From positions 62,001 through 126,000 of the forward strand of contig NZ_CBDRBL010000001.1 in the NCBI RefSeq assembly GCF_965342175.1: 64,000 nt of DNA, in the 5' to 3' direction. Positions within the stretch are counted from its first letter, which is position 1; every line of letters starts with the position of its first letter. Shown in pieces: positions 8,639 to 16,064 of this stretch. This DNA is from Actinacidiphila sp965342175 (lineage in GTDB: Bacteria; Actinomycetota; Actinomycetes; Streptomycetales; Streptomycetaceae). The position numbers and the translations under genes were made by a program. The notes below the pieces were generated by a model that did not search any database, was not told where the DNA came from, and saw only the letters and a program-made list of their open reading frames with translations.

Positions 8639-8705
8639 CATATCCCGGCCCCGAGGGTAGGGCGAGCGGGTTCGGGATCACAACCCGCTGTGTGAGACTG
8701 GGCCG

Positions 8706-9188
8706 GTGAGCCCGACCGCACCTGTGCCCCCGCTGCCGGGGCGCCCCTGCTCCGCCGCCGCGGCCCTGCACCTCGTCGGCGACAAATGGGCGCTGCTCGC
8801 GGTCCGCGAGATCCTCTACGGCAACCGGCGGTTCGACGCCATCGCCCGCAACACGGGCGCGCCGCGGGACCGCCTGACCGTGCGGCTGCGCGCCCTGGAG
8901 GAGGCCGGCATCGTCGAACGCCGCCCCTACAGCGAGCGGCCGCCGCGGTACGAGTACCACCTGACCGAGGCGGGGCACGATCTCGCACCGGTCATCCGGG
9001 CTCTGCTGGCGTGGGGCGACAAGTGGGCGGTGGACGAGCCGCCGGTCGTGCTCCGGCACCGGGACGATCATCCGGTGGACGCCGTCGAGTTCTGCCGCAC
9101 CTGCGGGGACGAACTCCACGACCGGGACCTGGTGCTGGACATCCGGGGTGAGGGTTGGACGCCCGCGGGGCGGACGGAGTCCGGCTGA
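8706..9188 (+). CDS. HxlR-family winged-helix regulator
   Basis: Cytoplasmic MarR-like transcription factor of 160 residues. The HxlR domain spans about residues 12-110: CSAAAALHLVGDKWALLAVREIL, FDAIARNTGAPRDRLTVRLRAL, and the wing RPPRYEYHLTEAG. A C-terminal tail has a CRTCG pair that could bind metal or sense thiol state. The start is GTG. It is divergent from the thiolase gene across a 134 bp region with a palindrome, so control of that gene is a reasonable inference; the inducer is unknown. Confidence 0.88.
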   Translation: MSPTAPVPPLPGRPCSAAAALHLVGDKWALLAVREILYGNRRFDAIARNTGAPRDRLTVRLRALEEAGIVERRPYSERPPRYEYHLTEAGHDLAPVIRALLAWGDKWAVDEPPVVLRHRDDHPVDAVEFCRTCGDELHDRDLVLDIRGEGWTPAGRTESG

Positions 9189-9254
9189 ACGACGCGGTGG
9201 CAGGCGTACGCGGTCCGTGCTGCCCCGCCTCCTTCGACCCGGTCGCCCGGCAAC

Positions 9255-9291
9255 CCGAGGCGGGCGCGCCTCGCCGGCGCACCCGCCTCGG
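9255..9291. terminator. Bidirectional terminator between convergent genes
   Basis: CCGAGGCGGG and CCCGCCTCGG arms (10 bp) lie between the convergent HxlR and MFS genes. Confidence 0.6.
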
Positions 9292-9310
9292 ACTTCACAG
9301 GGGGGGTCCG

Positions 9311-10756
9311 TCAGGGGGTCGCGTCGGCGAGGGCCTTTGACGGGGCCGCGGTGGCCCCAGGGGCGGCCTCGTCGGCGCGGCGGGTCGGGACGGCAAGGGC
9401 CGCGAGCGCGCCGGCCGCGACGCCGACCGCGCCCACCCAGAGGGCTGGGGTGAGGCCGTCGACGAAGCGCATCGCGGACTCGTAGCCCCCCTGCGCGGAG
9501 AAGACCGCCGCGAGGGACGCGACGCCGAGGGCCCCGCCGACCTCGCGCAGGGCGTTGCTGGCGCCCGAGGCGATGCCCTGCTCCGCCGGCCGGACACTTC
9601 CCATGACGAGGTTGGCGCTCGGGGCGAAGTACATCGCCATCCCGACACCGCTCACGATCAGCGCCGGCACCTGCGCCGCGTACGACACTCCCGGCTCGAC
9701 GATCAGGGCGAACCAGCCGAGGCCCACCGCCTGCAGGGCGAGCCCGGCCGCCACGACCGGCCGACCGCCGAGGCGGTCGGAGAGGAAGCCCGCGACGGGC
9801 GCGACGATCATGGGCATGCCCGTCCAGGGCAGCATGCGCAGCCCCGCCTGTGTCGGGGAGTAGCCGGCGACGTTCTGGAAGAACTGGCTGAGCAGGAAGA
9901 TCGAGCCGAACATACCGAGGGACATCAGCAGGCTGGCCGTGTTGATCGCGGCGAAGGCGCGGCTGCGGAAGAGCCGCATCGGCAGGATCGGATTGCGGGC
10001 GCGGACGCCGTGCCGTACGAAGACGGCCAGCAGCACACCGCCGCCGATCAGCCCACCGAGGACCGGGCCGCTGGTCCAGCCGTCGGCATTGCCGCGGACG
10101 AGGGCGTAGACGATGCCGAACAGACCCGCGCTGGCGAGCACCGTGCCGGTCACGTCGAGCCGGGGGGCGAGGCCGCGGCTCTCGGCGAGCCGCAGCCTGG
10201 CGAGGGGCAGGAGCAGCAGGCCGATCGGGACGTTCAGCCAGAAGATCCAGTGCCAGGAGATGTGCTCGGTCAGCGAGCCGCCGATGAGGGGCCCGGCGGC
10301 GACCGCGAGGCCGTTGACGGCTCCCCAGATGCCGAACACCATGCCGCGCCGCTCGGGCGGGACGGTGGCCGAGAGCAGGGTGAGGGTGAGCGGCATCAGG
10401 ACCGCGGCGCCGACGCCCTGGACGGCGCGCGCGGCGATGAGCCCGTCCATGCCGGGGGCGAGCGCCGCGGCGGCGGAGGCCGCCGAGAAGACGCCGAGGC
10501 CGACGAGGAACATGCGCCGGCGGCCGAAGCGGTCGCCCAGGGCCGCGCCGAACAACAGCAGGACGGCGAAGGTGAGCGTGTAGGCGCTCACCGTCCACTC
10601 CAGGTCCTCCAGGGCCCCGCCGAGGTCGGCGCGGATGGAGGGCAGGGCCGTGGTGACGACCAGGTTGTCGAGCGCCGCCATGAAGCCGGCGGCGCTGGTG
10701 ATGACGAGGGCCCAGACGACGCTGCCGCGCCTGGCCTCCTGCGATTGCTGTGCCAT
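9311..10756 (-). CDS. MFS drug exporter, DHA2 (EmrB/QacA) family
   Basis: Proton-driven multidrug exporter of 481 residues with about 14 membrane segments. Visible signatures are the TM1 motif AALDNLVVTTALPSI, motif A GAALGDRFGRRRM near residue 70, AVQGVGAAVLMPLTL, and motif C AVNGLAVAAGPLIGGSL near residue 150. The start ATG has GGGGGAG just upstream. It lies directly downstream of a TetR gene on the same strand, and copies of one palindrome precede both genes, so the exporter is probably released by a ligand of that TetR. The substrate cannot be predicted. Confidence 0.92.
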   Translation of the reverse strand: MAQQSQEARRGSVVWALVITSAAGFMAALDNLVVTTALPSIRADLGGALEDLEWTVSAYTLTFAVLLLFGAALGDRFGRRRMFLVGLGVFSAASAAAALAPGMDGLIAARAVQGVGAAVLMPLTLTLLSATVPPERRGMVFGIWGAVNGLAVAAGPLIGGSLTEHISWHWIFWLNVPIGLLLLPLARLRLAESRGLAPRLDVTGTVLASAGLFGIVYALVRGNADGWTSGPVLGGLIGGGVLLAVFVRHGVRARNPILPMRLFRSRAFAAINTASLLMSLGMFGSIFLLSQFFQNVAGYSPTQAGLRMLPWTGMPMIVAPVAGFLSDRLGGRPVVAAGLALQAVGLGWFALIVEPGVSYAAQVPALIVSGVGMAMYFAPSANLVMGSVRPAEQGIASGASNALREVGGALGVASLAAVFSAQGGYESAMRFVDGLTPALWVGAVGVAAGALAALAVPTRRADEAAPGATAAPSKALADATP

Positions 10757-10774
10757 GAACTCCCCCAGATGATT

Positions 10775-10792
10775 AGTAATCGATCAATAACT
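10775..10792. promoter_or_regulatory. TetR-type operator before the MFS gene
   Basis: AGTAATCGATCAATAACT is an imperfect 18 bp palindrome (7 of 9 pairs) 18 bp upstream of the MFS start. It shares AGTnATC and TCAATAAC with the site upstream of the TetR gene. Confidence 0.6.
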
Positions 10793-10837
10793 TTCATGGA
10801 CATGGATGGGCCCGGAGCGTGGCGGCGGCGCGACCGG

Positions 10838-11386
10838 TCAGCCCTTCTCCGGCAGGCGGTCGGCGTAGAGGGCCTCGAGCCCCGCCCAGCCGCGCTCGCC
10901 CTGCGGAACGCCGAGCGCCACCAGTACGTTCACGAGCATCCCCGTGCCGAAGAACTCCGCCGTCTCGCGCTCGGCCACCCCCGTGCGCGCCCTGACGAAG
11001 TCCCACAGGTCCAGCCAGCCGCGCCGGCAGGCCTCGCGGATCTCCTCGTCGTCGACGGCCGCCACGTACATCTGCAGCTGCATCCGCAGGACGTCGCCAC
11101 CCCCGATGAGGTCCTGGTAGGAACCGCACATCGCCCGGAACGCCTCCTCCCCCTCCAGCCCCGCGGCCGCCTCCTCGAAGTGCGCCTGGATCTTCTCCAG
11201 GCACCGCGCCGCGGCGGCCAGGAACAGCGCCTTCTTGTTCGGGAAGAGCCGGAAGAGATACGGCTGCGACACACCCATGCGCTTGGCGATGACGCCGGTG
11301 GAGGTGCCGTTGTAGCCACCCGTGCCGAACTCCGTCATCGCCGCGCGGACCGCCGCCTCGCGGCGCTCCTCCGCGCTCATCCGCAT
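10838..11386 (-). CDS. TetR-family transcriptional regulator
   Basis: Repressor of about 182 residues. The N-terminal TetR helix-turn-helix is clear: EFGTGGYNGTSTGVIAKRMG, then VSQPYLFRLFPNKKALF. The C-terminal ligand/dimer domain has no motif I recognise. I took ATG 11386 (MRMSAEERRE); the ATG at 11401 lacks a ribosome site and 11380 is also possible. An operator-like palindrome sits 24 bp upstream and a related one precedes the downstream MFS gene, so the regulator probably controls both itself and the exporter. Confidence 0.9.
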   Translation of the reverse strand: MRMSAEERREAAVRAAMTEFGTGGYNGTSTGVIAKRMGVSQPYLFRLFPNKKALFLAAAARCLEKIQAHFEEAAAGLEGEEAFRAMCGSYQDLIGGGDVLRMQLQMYVAAVDDEEIREACRRGWLDLWDFVRARTGVAERETAEFFGTGMLVNVLVALGVPQGERGWAGLEALYADRLPEKG

Positions 11387-11409
11387 CCCGTCACCTGCCA
11401 TACGAAGTA

Positions 11410-11427
11410 AGTTATCAGTCAATAACA
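11410..11427. promoter_or_regulatory. TetR-type operator before the TetR gene
   Basis: AGTTATCAGTCAATAACA carries GTTAT/ATAAC arms and matches the site before the MFS gene in most positions. Confidence 0.6.
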
Positions 11428-11457
11428 AGCCGGGCCAAGAGAACCGGGCCAAGAGAA

Positions 11458-11483
11458 AAGGCGGCAGGCACGCCCGCCGCCTT
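11458..11483 (-). terminator. Terminator after the MaoC pair
   Basis: AAGGCGGC and GCCGCCTT arms are followed on the minus strand by TTTTCTCTT. It lies 17 bp past the second maoC gene. Confidence 0.75.
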
Positions 11484-11499
11484 CACCTCCCGGCAGCTG

Positions 11500-11934
11500 C
11501 TATGCGAGCCGGACCACCGCGCGAGACATGCCCAGCACCTTCTGCCCGGCGCTGACGGCCGTCACGTCCACCCGGACCGTGCGCTCGTCGTCGTCCAGCT
11601 TGGCCGCGACCTTGGCGCTGACCTCGATCAGCGCGCCCGTGTCGTCGTTCGGCACCACGACCGGCTTGGTGAAGCGGACGCCGTACTCCACGACCGCACC
11701 CGGGTCACCGGCCCAGTCCGTCACCACTCGGACCGCCGAGGCCATGGTGAACATGCCGTGCGCGATGACGTCCGGCAGGCCGACCTCCTTGGCGAACTTC
11801 TCGTTCCAGTGGATCGGGTTGAAGTCACCGGAGGCGCCGGCGTACTGCACGAGCGTGGCGCGGTCCACGGGGAACGACTGCGCCGGCAGCTCGGTGCCGA
11901 CCTCGACCTCGTCGTAGGAGATCTTCGCCGTCAT
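11500..11934 (-). CDS. MaoC-family dehydratase, HadB-like subunit
   Basis: Hot-dog fold (R)-hydroxyacyl dehydratase/hydratase subunit of 142 residues. It keeps the hydratase-2 motif: the catalytic Asp and His in SGDFNPIHWNEKFAKEVG, followed by VIAHGMFTMA. It most resembles mycobacterial HadB, the catalytic half of the HadAB 3-hydroxyacyl-ACP dehydratase; the natural substrate in Streptomyces is unclear. I chose ATG 11934 rather than GTG 11946, because the GTG directly abuts GGAGG. It follows its partner by four bases and is almost certainly co-translated with it. Confidence 0.87.
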   Translation of the reverse strand: MTAKISYDEVEVGTELPAQSFPVDRATLVQYAGASGDFNPIHWNEKFAKEVGLPDVIAHGMFTMASAVRVVTDWAGDPGAVVEYGVRFTKPVVVPNDDTGALIEVSAKVAAKLDDDERTVRVDVTAVSAGQKVLGMSRAVVRLA

Positions 11935-11938
11935 CGGT

Positions 11939-12391
11939 TCACTCACCCTCCGGCGCGCGCGCCACCAGTTTCATCAGCGCCGTCACCACGTGCTCGCCGC
12001 TCTCGTCGTGGACCTCGCCGCGGACGTCGATGACGTCGTTGCCCGCGAGCGACTTGATGGCCTCGATGGCGACCGTCACCGACAGGCGGTCACCGGCCCG
12101 CACGGGGCGGGTGTAGCTGAACTTCTGGTCGCCGTGCACCACGCGGCTGTAGTCCAGCCCCAGCTCCGGATCGAGGACGACCTGCCCCGCCGCCTTGTAC
12201 GTGATCACGAACGGGAAGGTCGGCGGCGCGATCACATCGGGGTGGCCCAGCGCCTTGGCCGCCTCGGGGTCGGTGTAGACGGGGTTCGGGTCACCGACGG
12301 CCTCGGCGAACTCGCGGATCTTCTCCCGTCCCACCTCGTACGGGGCGGTGGGCGGATAGGTCCGCCCGACGAAGGACTGGTCCAGCGCCAT
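11939..12391 (-). CDS. MaoC N-terminal-domain dehydratase, HadA-like subunit
   Basis: A 150-residue hot-dog protein of the MaoC N-terminal type: MALDQSFVGRTYPP, KIREFAEAVGDPNPVYTD, PPTFPFVIT, and VHGDQKFSYTRPVRAGD. It lacks the full Asp/His hydratase dyad of its neighbour, as in the structural HadA subunit. ATG 12391 has AGGAGG five bases upstream; the GTG at 12397 overlaps that site. The partner hadB-like gene starts four bases after its stop. The pair lies downstream of rpmG, from which a terminator separates it. Confidence 0.87.
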   Translation of the reverse strand: MALDQSFVGRTYPPTAPYEVGREKIREFAEAVGDPNPVYTDPEAAKALGHPDVIAPPTFPFVITYKAAGQVVLDPELGLDYSRVVHGDQKFSYTRPVRAGDRLSVTVAIEAIKSLAGNDVIDVRGEVHDESGEHVVTALMKLVARAPEGE

Positions 12392-12444
12392 CGGCACCTC
12401 CTGGAGCTTGTTGTGCTGCGCGTCGGCGGATCCGCCAACGCCAA

Positions 12445-12474
12445 GAGGCCGCCCCCGATGAGTGGGGCGGCCTC
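12445..12474 (-). terminator. Terminator after rpmG
   Basis: An 11 bp perfect stem GAGGCCGCCCC/GGGGCGGCCTC with an eight-base loop lies 20 bp past the rpmG stop. An outer CCAAC/GTTGG pairing extends it. Confidence 0.75.
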
Positions 12475-12493
12475 GTTGGTCTAACGGCCTGGG

Positions 12494-12658
12494 TCAGCGC
12501 GTCTCGCGGTGCGCGGTGTGCGCGTTGCAGCGCGGGCAGTGCTTCTTCATCTCAAGACGGTCCGGGTCGTTGCGCCGGTTCTTCTTGGTGATGTAGTTCC
12601 GCTCCTTGCACTCCACGCAGGCCAGCGTGATCTTCGGGCGGACGTCGGTGGCGGCCAC
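12494..12658 (-). CDS. rpmG: 50S ribosomal protein L33
   Basis: Small basic large-subunit protein of 54 residues. This copy is the zinc-binding (C+) form, with CVEC at residues 14-17 and CPRC at 41-44. Streptomyces often encode a second, cysteine-free copy elsewhere that replaces it under zinc limitation; that copy is not in this window. GTG 12658 has AAGGAG eight bases upstream, and longer frames run into the tRNA region. It follows tRNA-Thr and tRNA-Met on the same strand. Confidence 0.97.
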   Translation of the reverse strand: MAATDVRPKITLACVECKERNYITKKNRRNDPDRLEMKKHCPRCNAHTAHRETR

Positions 12659-12753
12659 GTGAGTGCTCCTTGACGAACGGCAATAAGATGTGAACTTTGA
12701 ACACGGAAAGAGTAGCCGATTGAAGGACCGATCCCACAATCGGCTACGCAGGG

Positions 12754-12826
12754 TAGCGGCGACCGGACTTGAACCGGTGACACAGCGATTATGAGCCGCT
12801 TGCTCTACCGACTGAGCTACGCCGCT
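12754..12826 (-). tRNA. trnM: tRNA-Met (CAT), elongator type
   Basis: A 73-base cloverleaf with a seven-pair acceptor stem AGCGGCG/CGCCGCT. The paired first position (A-T) and loop CTCATAA (anticodon CAT) indicate an elongator rather than initiator tRNA. No encoded CCA. Confidence 0.95.
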
Positions 12827-12840
12827 TCGATGAAGAGATC

Positions 12841-12858
12841 ACCCGCCGATAGGCGGGT
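12841..12858 (-). terminator. Hairpin between tRNA-Thr and tRNA-Met
   Basis: ACCCGCC-GATA-GGCGGGT, a 7 bp perfect stem with a four-base loop. It may act in processing or partial termination between the two tRNAs. Confidence 0.5.
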
Positions 12859-12872
12859 CATCCGATCACCAG

Positions 12873-12945
12873 AGCCCCAATACGGAATCGAACCGTAGAC
12901 CTTCTCCTTACCATGGAGACGCTCTGCCGACTGAGCTATTGGGGC
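12873..12945 (-). tRNA. trnT: tRNA-Thr (GGT)
   Basis: A 73-base cloverleaf with acceptor stem GCCCCAA/TTGGGGC, anticodon stem TCTCC/GGAGA and loop ATGGTAA giving GGT. No encoded CCA. Confidence 0.95.
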
Positions 12946-13157
12946 GAGCGAGGAAGACATTACACGCTCCGCCGCCGAAGGTGAAATCCGTATCTTGCGG
13001 GCAGTCGCCGGACCACCGGCCGCCTCCTGGGTCCCAGCCGCACGGCCCCCATGTCACTTGACGTCACCGGTACGACTATTCGCTCTTCCCGGACGGACCG
13101 GGCGGCGCGCCCTAGGCTCGGAACCGCGTGATCTTGCCTCCGGCGCCGAGGAGCGCG

Positions 13158-14402
13158 ATGACCGACAGCCAGCCGCAGCAGCCCACCGACCCTCCGCTCG
13201 GCGAAGCCGCCCCAGCCCCCGCCCTCTTGCTCTGCGGTGCCCGCCTCGCCGACGGGCGCACCGTCGATGTGCGCCTGGCCGGGGCCCGCATCGAGGCCGT
13301 GGGCACCTCCGGCAGCCTCCACGAGGGCACACGGGTCGACCTCGCCGGCTATCTGCTGCTGCCCGCCCCCGCCGAATGCCATGCGCACCTCGACACCGCC
13401 CTGACCGCCGACTCGGCGGGCCCGCCCTCCTACGACGCCGAGGACGTGCAGCGCAGGGTCACCGAGGGGGCCCTCCTCCAGCTCGGCCACGGCGCCACGG
13501 CGGTGCGCAGCCACATCCGCATCGGCGACGTCCAGGGGCTGCGCGCCCTGGAGGCGGCGCTGCAGGCCCGGCGCGCGCTGCGCGGCCTGGTCGACGTGCA
13601 GACGGTGGCCGTGCCGCGGGTGCTCACCGGACCCGCCGGCGCGGACGGCCTCGCCGCGCTCCGCGACGCCCTCAAGATGGGCGCGGACGTGGTGGGCGGC
13701 TGCCCCGACCTGGACCCCGACCCGGCCGGCTACGCGGAGACGGTGCTCGCCATCGCCGCGGAGTTCGGTCTCCCCGTCGACCTGCACACCGACGCCGCCG
13801 ATCCGGCCCGGCTCTCCCGGCTCGCCGCGATGGCGGGGGGGCTGCGTCCCGGCGTCACCCTCGGCCCCTGCGGCGGCCTGGCCCGGCTCCCGTACGACAC
13901 CACCGTCCGCCTCGCCGGGCAGCTCGCCGCCGCCGGGGTCTCGCTGACCGCACTTCCCCAGGGCGCCTGCGGCGCGCTGGAGTCGGTGCGCAGGGGCGGC
14001 ACCGCGCCCGTGCGGACCCTGCGGGCGGCGGGCGCCCGGATCGCCGCGGGCAGCGGCGCGCTGCGCGACCTGACCAACCCGGTCGGCCGGGGCGATCCCC
14101 TCGAGGCGGCCTTCCTGCTCGCCTCGCACGGCGAGTGCGCCCCCGGGGAGGCGTACGAGGCCGTGAGCCGCGATGCCCGTGCCGTCATGGGACTGCCTGA
14201 AGTGCGGGTGGAGGCGGGTTTCCCCGCCGAGCTGCTCGCGGTGCGGGCCGACCGGCTGGAGAGCGCGCTGTCGCTCGCGTACAGCCGGATCGTCATCCAC
14301 CGCGGACGGGTCGTCTCGCGGACCAGCGCGGTACGCGAGTACACCGACACCCTGGCGCTCGACCTGCCGCGTCAGTCGAGGAGCCGCCGCGACCCGGCGT
14401 GA
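13158..14402 (+). CDS. Amidohydrolase-superfamily protein, cytosine-deaminase-like, probably inactive
   Basis: A 414-residue protein with the amidohydrolase layout: a short beta domain (LLLCGARLADGRTVDVRLAG), then the barrel starting at CHAHLDT (His75, His77), closest to the VHIHLDT motif of cytosine deaminase CodA. Later ligands look lost. The CodA HCDE glutamate motif reads LHTDAAD near residue 210; the GH of the fourth histidine motif reads TLGPCGG near 236; the metal aspartate motif GSD reads GSGALRD near 297. It may therefore be a pseudoenzyme or bind metal differently. ATG 13158 was chosen over 13128. The next gene starts 28 bp downstream. Confidence 0.8.
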   Translation: MTDSQPQQPTDPPLGEAAPAPALLLCGARLADGRTVDVRLAGARIEAVGTSGSLHEGTRVDLAGYLLLPAPAECHAHLDTALTADSAGPPSYDAEDVQRRVTEGALLQLGHGATAVRSHIRIGDVQGLRALEAALQARRALRGLVDVQTVAVPRVLTGPAGADGLAALRDALKMGADVVGGCPDLDPDPAGYAETVLAIAAEFGLPVDLHTDAADPARLSRLAAMAGGLRPGVTLGPCGGLARLPYDTTVRLAGQLAAAGVSLTALPQGACGALESVRRGGTAPVRTLRAAGARIAAGSGALRDLTNPVGRGDPLEAAFLLASHGECAPGEAYEAVSRDARAVMGLPEVRVEAGFPAELLAVRADRLESALSLAYSRIVIHRGRVVSRTSAVREYTDTLALDLPRQSRSRRDPA

Positions 14403-14430
14403 ACGGCACGCCGGGCGTAGCGTCGGTGAC

Positions 14431-15093
14431 ATGCGCACTGTGATCGCTGGTGGACATGGACAGATCGCGCTGCGGCTGGAGCGGCTGCTCGCCGCGCGCG
14501 GGGACGAGGTGGCGGGCTTCATCCGCACATCGGAACAAGCCGCCGACCTGCGCGAGGCGGGCGCCGAGCCGATCGTGCTCGACCTGGAGGCGGCGTCGGT
14601 GGACGACGTGGCCCGGGCCCTGACCGGTGCCGACGCGGTCGTCTTCGCGGCGGGCGCCGGGCCGGGCAGTGGCGCCACCCGCAAGGAGACCGTGGACCGG
14701 GACGCCGCCGTGCTGCTGGCCGACGCGGCGGAACGCGCGGGGGTGCGCCGCTATCTGATGATCTCCGCGATGGGCGCCGACGCGGCCGGCCGCACCGGCG
14801 GCGACGAGGTCTTCGCCGCCTATCTCCGTGCCAAGGGCGCCGCCGACGCGGAGGTGCGCCGTCGTGCCGCCCTGGAGTGGACGATCGTGCGCCCCGGCCG
14901 GCTGACCGACGACTCCGGTACGGGCCGGGTGCGACTGGCCGCATCCACCGGGCACGGTTCGGTGACGCGGGACGACGTCGCGGCGGTCCTCGCGGAGCTG
15001 CTCGACACCCCGTCGACGGCAGGGCTCACCCTGGAGCTCGTCGAAGGACACACCCCGGTCTCGGTCGCGGTCAAGGACGTCGCCGGCAACTGA
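14431..15093 (+). CDS. NAD(P)-binding SDR-like protein
   Basis: Atypical short-chain dehydrogenase (NAD(P)H-binding, YwnB/SDR_a5 type) of 220 residues. The Rossmann nucleotide motif VIAGGHGQIALRLERLL is at the N terminus. DADAVVFAAGAG and RYLMISAMGAD follow, and WTIVRPGRLTDDSGTG matches the family's xVRPG region. Substrate unknown; homologues are annotated as nucleoside-diphosphate-sugar epimerase-like or flavin reductase-like. ATG 14431 follows the amidohydrolase stop closely, so the two are probably one transcription unit. An upstream ATG at 14173 lies inside the amidohydrolase gene. Confidence 0.85.
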   Translation: MRTVIAGGHGQIALRLERLLAARGDEVAGFIRTSEQAADLREAGAEPIVLDLEAASVDDVARALTGADAVVFAAGAGPGSGATRKETVDRDAAVLLADAAERAGVRRYLMISAMGADAAGRTGGDEVFAAYLRAKGAADAEVRRRAALEWTIVRPGRLTDDSGTGRVRLAASTGHGSVTRDDVAAVLAELLDTPSTAGLTLELVEGHTPVSVAVKDVAGN

Positions 15094-15238
15094 AGCGCGG
15101 GCCGCCGGGCTCCCCCGCGGATGCGGAAGGAGCCAGCCGGGTAGAGGGGGTGGGCCGACGTGCGATCAGCCCCGCTCTGGGCTGCACTGGACCGCATCGG
15201 GACGCCCGGCGCCGTCCCCCTGACACCACGGAGAGAGC

Positions 15239-15706
15239 ATGCCGATGAAGCCCCCGGCACCCCCGTTCACCCGCGAGACGGCGATCGAGAAGGTCCGGCT
15301 CGCGGAGGACGCCTGGAACACCCGCGACCCTGAGAAGGTGGCGCTCGCCTACACGCCGGACAGCCGGTGGAGGAACCGCGGCGAGTTCGTCAACGGGCGG
15401 GCGGAGATCGTCGCGTTCCTCACCCGCAAGTGGACGAGGGAGCAGGACTACCGGCTCATCAAGGAACTCTGGGCCTTCGAAGGCAACCGCATCGCGGTCC
15501 GCTTCGCCTACGAGTGCCACGACGACTCCGGGAACTGGTACCGCTCCTACGGCAACGAGAACTGGGAGTTCGACGACGAGGGCCTGATGCGCGTACGGCT
15601 GGCCAGCATCAACGACGTCCCCATCGCGGAGTCGGAGCGCGCGTACCACTGGCCGCTGGGGCGGCGGCCCGACGATCGCCCCGGTCTTTCCGACCTCGGG
15701 TTCTGA
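15239..15706 (+). CDS. NTF2-like protein, DUF1348 family
   Basis: A 155-residue SnoaL/NTF2-fold protein. DUF1348 features are clear: AEDAWNTRDPEKVALAYT, DSRWRNRGEFVNGRAEI, FLTRKWTRE, and the terminal AYHWPLGRRPDDRPGLSDLGF. The family forms a cone-like pocket; no reaction is established. It has a GGAGAG ribosome site. Its last 160 bases are overlapped by a convergent reading frame on the minus strand. Confidence 0.9.
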   Translation: MPMKPPAPPFTRETAIEKVRLAEDAWNTRDPEKVALAYTPDSRWRNRGEFVNGRAEIVAFLTRKWTREQDYRLIKELWAFEGNRIAVRFAYECHDDSGNWYRSYGNENWEFDDEGLMRVRLASINDVPIAESERAYHWPLGRRPDDRPGLSDLGF

Positions 15707-15921
15707 GCGGCCCGCGCCAGCTCCCGCAGCTCCCCCCGGGCCGCCGGCGAGCGGCCCGGGCCGGTGCGCCAGTACGGATGCCAGAACAGCCGGCAGGACA
15801 GCCACAGCAGACGCCGCCGGAGAACCGCCGCATGGGTCGGCTCCGCTGCGAGCTGCGCGTAGGTGTGGTGCCATTCGCGTTGCGCCTGCACCAGGTCTGA
15901 CGGGAACACGGTGTTGGCCAT
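15547..15921 (-). CDS. Conserved short hypothetical protein with a probable run-on C terminus
   Basis: The first 75 or so residues (MANTVFPSDLVQAQREW, AVLRRRLLWLSCRLFWHPYW, LRELARAAQ) resemble a small basic Streptomyces protein I recall as roughly 80 residues, with no known function. Here no stop follows that core, and the frame runs on to 124 residues, 160 bases of it antisense to the DUF1348 gene. The tail is serine/arginine-rich and looks like read-through of the opposite coding strand. Either the ancestral stop was lost or the real end is the core. ATG 15921 is used; 15930 is also possible. Confidence 0.6.
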   Translation of the reverse strand: MANTVFPSDLVQAQREWHHTYAQLAAEPTHAAVLRRRLLWLSCRLFWHPYWRTGPGRSPAARGELRELARAAQNPRSERPGRSSGRRPSGQWYARSDSAMGTSLMLASRTRIRPSSSNSQFSLP

Positions 15922-16064
15922 GCCCGTCATTCAATCATGTGTTCGATTTTCTGCGCCTCCCCTCACGTGTCGCTCGTACGGGTGAGTGAGGCTGGGCGGC
16001 CACGCTGGCCGCCGACCCGAACCCGGGGGGCGAAGGCGTGCGCCGCCGGCGCGGGGGCCTGCGG

